NCBI GenBank assembly: GCA_022766165.1
Contig: QYLO01000015.1
Span: 1-52,039, forward strand
Reading direction: 5' to 3'
Length of the DNA: 52,039 nt
DNA from: Candidatus Electrothrix gigas
GTDB lineage: Bacteria; Desulfobacterota; Desulfobulbia; Desulfobulbales; Desulfobulbaceae
This document shows positions 51,936-52,039 of the stretch, one piece after another. Each line of letters opens with the position of its first letter. Position 1 is the stretch's first letter. The position numbers were made by a program, and so were the translations under genes. The notes beneath the pieces are model-generated. The model ran no database searches and was not told the DNA's origin. It saw only the letters and a list, made by a program, of their open reading frames with translations.

Positions 51936-52039
51936 AACCCACTCTGCGGAAGCTCCAGCGGTGTAATGCATTGGTACGCCTTCGCCATGCTGTATTCAAA
52001 AAAAGTGTCAACTACTTTTTGGGGTGTATGAAGCATGCC

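Larger units (their letters stand above)
50176..52039. mobile_element. Insertion sequence with two-part terminal inverted repeats
   Basis: GGCATGCTTCA at 50176-50186 recurs inverted at the right end, where TGAAGCATGCC ends at 52039, the last base of the window. A second block, TTGACACTTTT at 50195-50205, recurs inverted at 52001-52011. The gap between the two blocks is 8 bases at the left and 17 at the right. The element carries one transposase. A target duplication cannot be tested because the right flank is outside the window. I do not assign it to a named family. Confidence 0.8.

Noticed and set aside
1..52039. tRNA or rRNA genes
   Set aside because: No cloverleaf with a T-loop GGTTCRANYCC core and acceptor pairing, and no rRNA-like stretch, was recognised by eye; a tRNAscan run would settle it.

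Overview
The window looks like chromosomal DNA of an anaerobic Gram-negative bacterium, most like a sulfate-reducing or cable-bacterium-type member of the Desulfobulbales. Supporting signs are futalosine hydrolase (menaquinone by the futalosine route), a ThiC-like gene under a cobalamin riboswitch, LarC, many lipoproteins and sensor kinases, and REP-like hairpins. The assignment is an inference from gene content, not from a marker gene.

Left third (about 1 to 16.7 kb, all minus strand). This is one long co-directional cluster. From promoter side to far end it holds a TPR membrane protein, a 3-TM protein, a 1070-residue tubulin/FtsZ-like protein, a zinc-ribbon membrane protein, a von Willebrand A protein, a LolD-type ATPase with an FtsX-type permease, two proteins sharing a duplicated C-terminal domain (one carrying an FGE/SUMF1-type domain), two coiled-coil lipoproteins and a small secreted protein. 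The tubulin-like plus vWA pairing resembles a predicted membrane-remodelling system. The assembly here, with its own ABC module and duplicated helical domain, is the strongest candidate for an undescribed system.

Middle (16.7 to 28.2 kb). A cobalamin riboswitch and terminator precede a ThiC-family gene, which points to 5-hydroxybenzimidazole synthase (BzaF) rather than thiamin synthesis. Then come two small exported or membrane proteins, a hybrid histidine kinase with a Cache-domain partner, a YkgJ-type cysteine-cluster protein, an AlbA_2/Schlafen-like gene, and the housekeeping run def-fmt-larC-pgpA.

Conflict-system island (28.2 to 33.6 kb). Five AT-rich plus-strand genes lie between pgpA and livG: a trypsin-co-occurring (Trypco1-like) protein, a trypsin-like protease fused to a putative effector-associated domain (EAD), a helical-repeat protein starting with the same EAD, an SPFH-like protein, and a membrane-anchored coiled-coil protein with 99-bp repeats.

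Right part (33.6 to 52 kb). livGF without permeases, mqnB, a large secreted repeat protein with a Q/N/Y-rich stretch, queA, and a PilZ gene come first. Next is a phosphate locus: a Pho-box-like repeat, then a P-loop/FHA-like/PPP-phosphatase fusion, a PhoU-like DUF47 protein and a Pit transporter. gabD-like aldehyde dehydrogenase, a GAF-adenylate cyclase, a 21-bp minisatellite, and an insertion sequence follow. The insertion sequence appears to have cut the 5' end off a BRCT-domain gene and ends at the last base of the window.
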